This document shows, one piece after another, positions 14,168 through 14,252 of a stretch of 14,252 nucleotides of DNA (position 1 is the first letter of the stretch; the number at the start of each line of letters is the position of its first letter). The stretch comes from Planctomycetota bacterium (GTDB taxonomy: Bacteria; Planctomycetota; PUPC01; JABMSA01): positions 1-14,252 of the forward strand of contig JABMSA010000269.1 of NCBI GenBank assembly GCA_013202185.1, in the 5' to 3' direction. The notes below the pieces were generated by a model that worked only from the letters and a program-made list of their open reading frames with translations, was not told the DNA's origin and searched no databases. Both the position numbers and the translations under genes were made by a program.

Positions 14168-14252
14168 GTAAAATCAGTGTGAGGGGAGCCCCCGCGCGGG
14201 TACATCATGCCTACCTTGATGACGTCGTCGGCTGTCGGCGCGCGCCCCTCAA
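14164..14252 (-). CDS. Possible C-terminal end of an upstream gene
   Basis: An open minus-strand frame enters from the right edge and ends in TGA at 14164, giving 28 residues (ending GGSPHTDFT). Third codon positions are mostly G or C, as in the neighbours, which weakly favours coding. I do not recognise it. If real, its stop overlaps the -35 box of the argG promoter. Confidence 0.3.
   Translation of the reverse strand, partial: EGRAPTADDVIKVGMMYPRGGSPHTDFT

Noticed and set aside
12975..14171. 398-codon plus-strand frame opposite argG
   Set aside because: It is the complementary frame of a well-conserved argininosuccinate synthase; no motif or ribosome binding site supports it.

Overview
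The window reads as a chromosomal segment of a moderately GC-rich bacterium near its replication origin: a Soj/ParA-Spo0J/ParB pair sits there with two near-perfect bacterial parS sites. The divergent ArgG and ArgH types, the long HEAT-repeat protein and repeat-littered intergenic DNA would suit a PVC-type phylum (Planctomycetota or relatives) or a related candidate phylum. That placement is a tentative impression, not something the sequence proves. No rRNA, tRNA, CRISPR array, insertion sequence or transposase was seen.

Layout. (1) 1-1962, minus strand: a two-gene operon from one strong promoter. The first gene is a short adenylosuccinate synthetase-family enzyme with PurZ-like features (Ser where PurA has its catalytic Asp, and no T-K-L-D guanine motif). 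The second overlaps it by 20 bases and runs off the left edge; it is a dCTP deaminase/dUTPase-fold protein whose catalytic Glu position appears to be Pro. This is the most unusual part of the window. (2) 2293-4896, plus strand: an 867-residue HEAT-repeat protein with an N-terminal helix-turn-helix-like segment, whose promoter lies inside a 22-base dyad. (3) 4915-6514, minus strand: parA-parB, with one parS over the promoter start point and another inside parB. (4) 6732-7667, plus strand: an ABC-2 type permease with its own extended -10 promoter and no ATPase gene in view. (5) 7830-10868, minus strand: an NtrC-type sigma-54 activator followed by a soluble hybrid histidine kinase. The activator's receiver has Val where the conserved Lys should be. 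(6) 11290-14072, minus strand: argG then argH, the last two steps of arginine synthesis, separated by a 203-base gap holding three perfect hairpins and two tandem repeats.

How the parts fit. argG and argH act in sequence on citrulline and aspartate. ParA, ParB and parS form the origin segregation machine. The NtrC-like activator and hybrid kinase form a two-component circuit for sigma-54 promoters outside the window. The PurZ-like/DCD-like pair most likely acts on, or senses, purine and pyrimidine deoxynucleotides. Whether it makes a modified base, alters dNTP pools (for example in phage defence), or is a phage-derived remnant cannot be settled from sequence alone.
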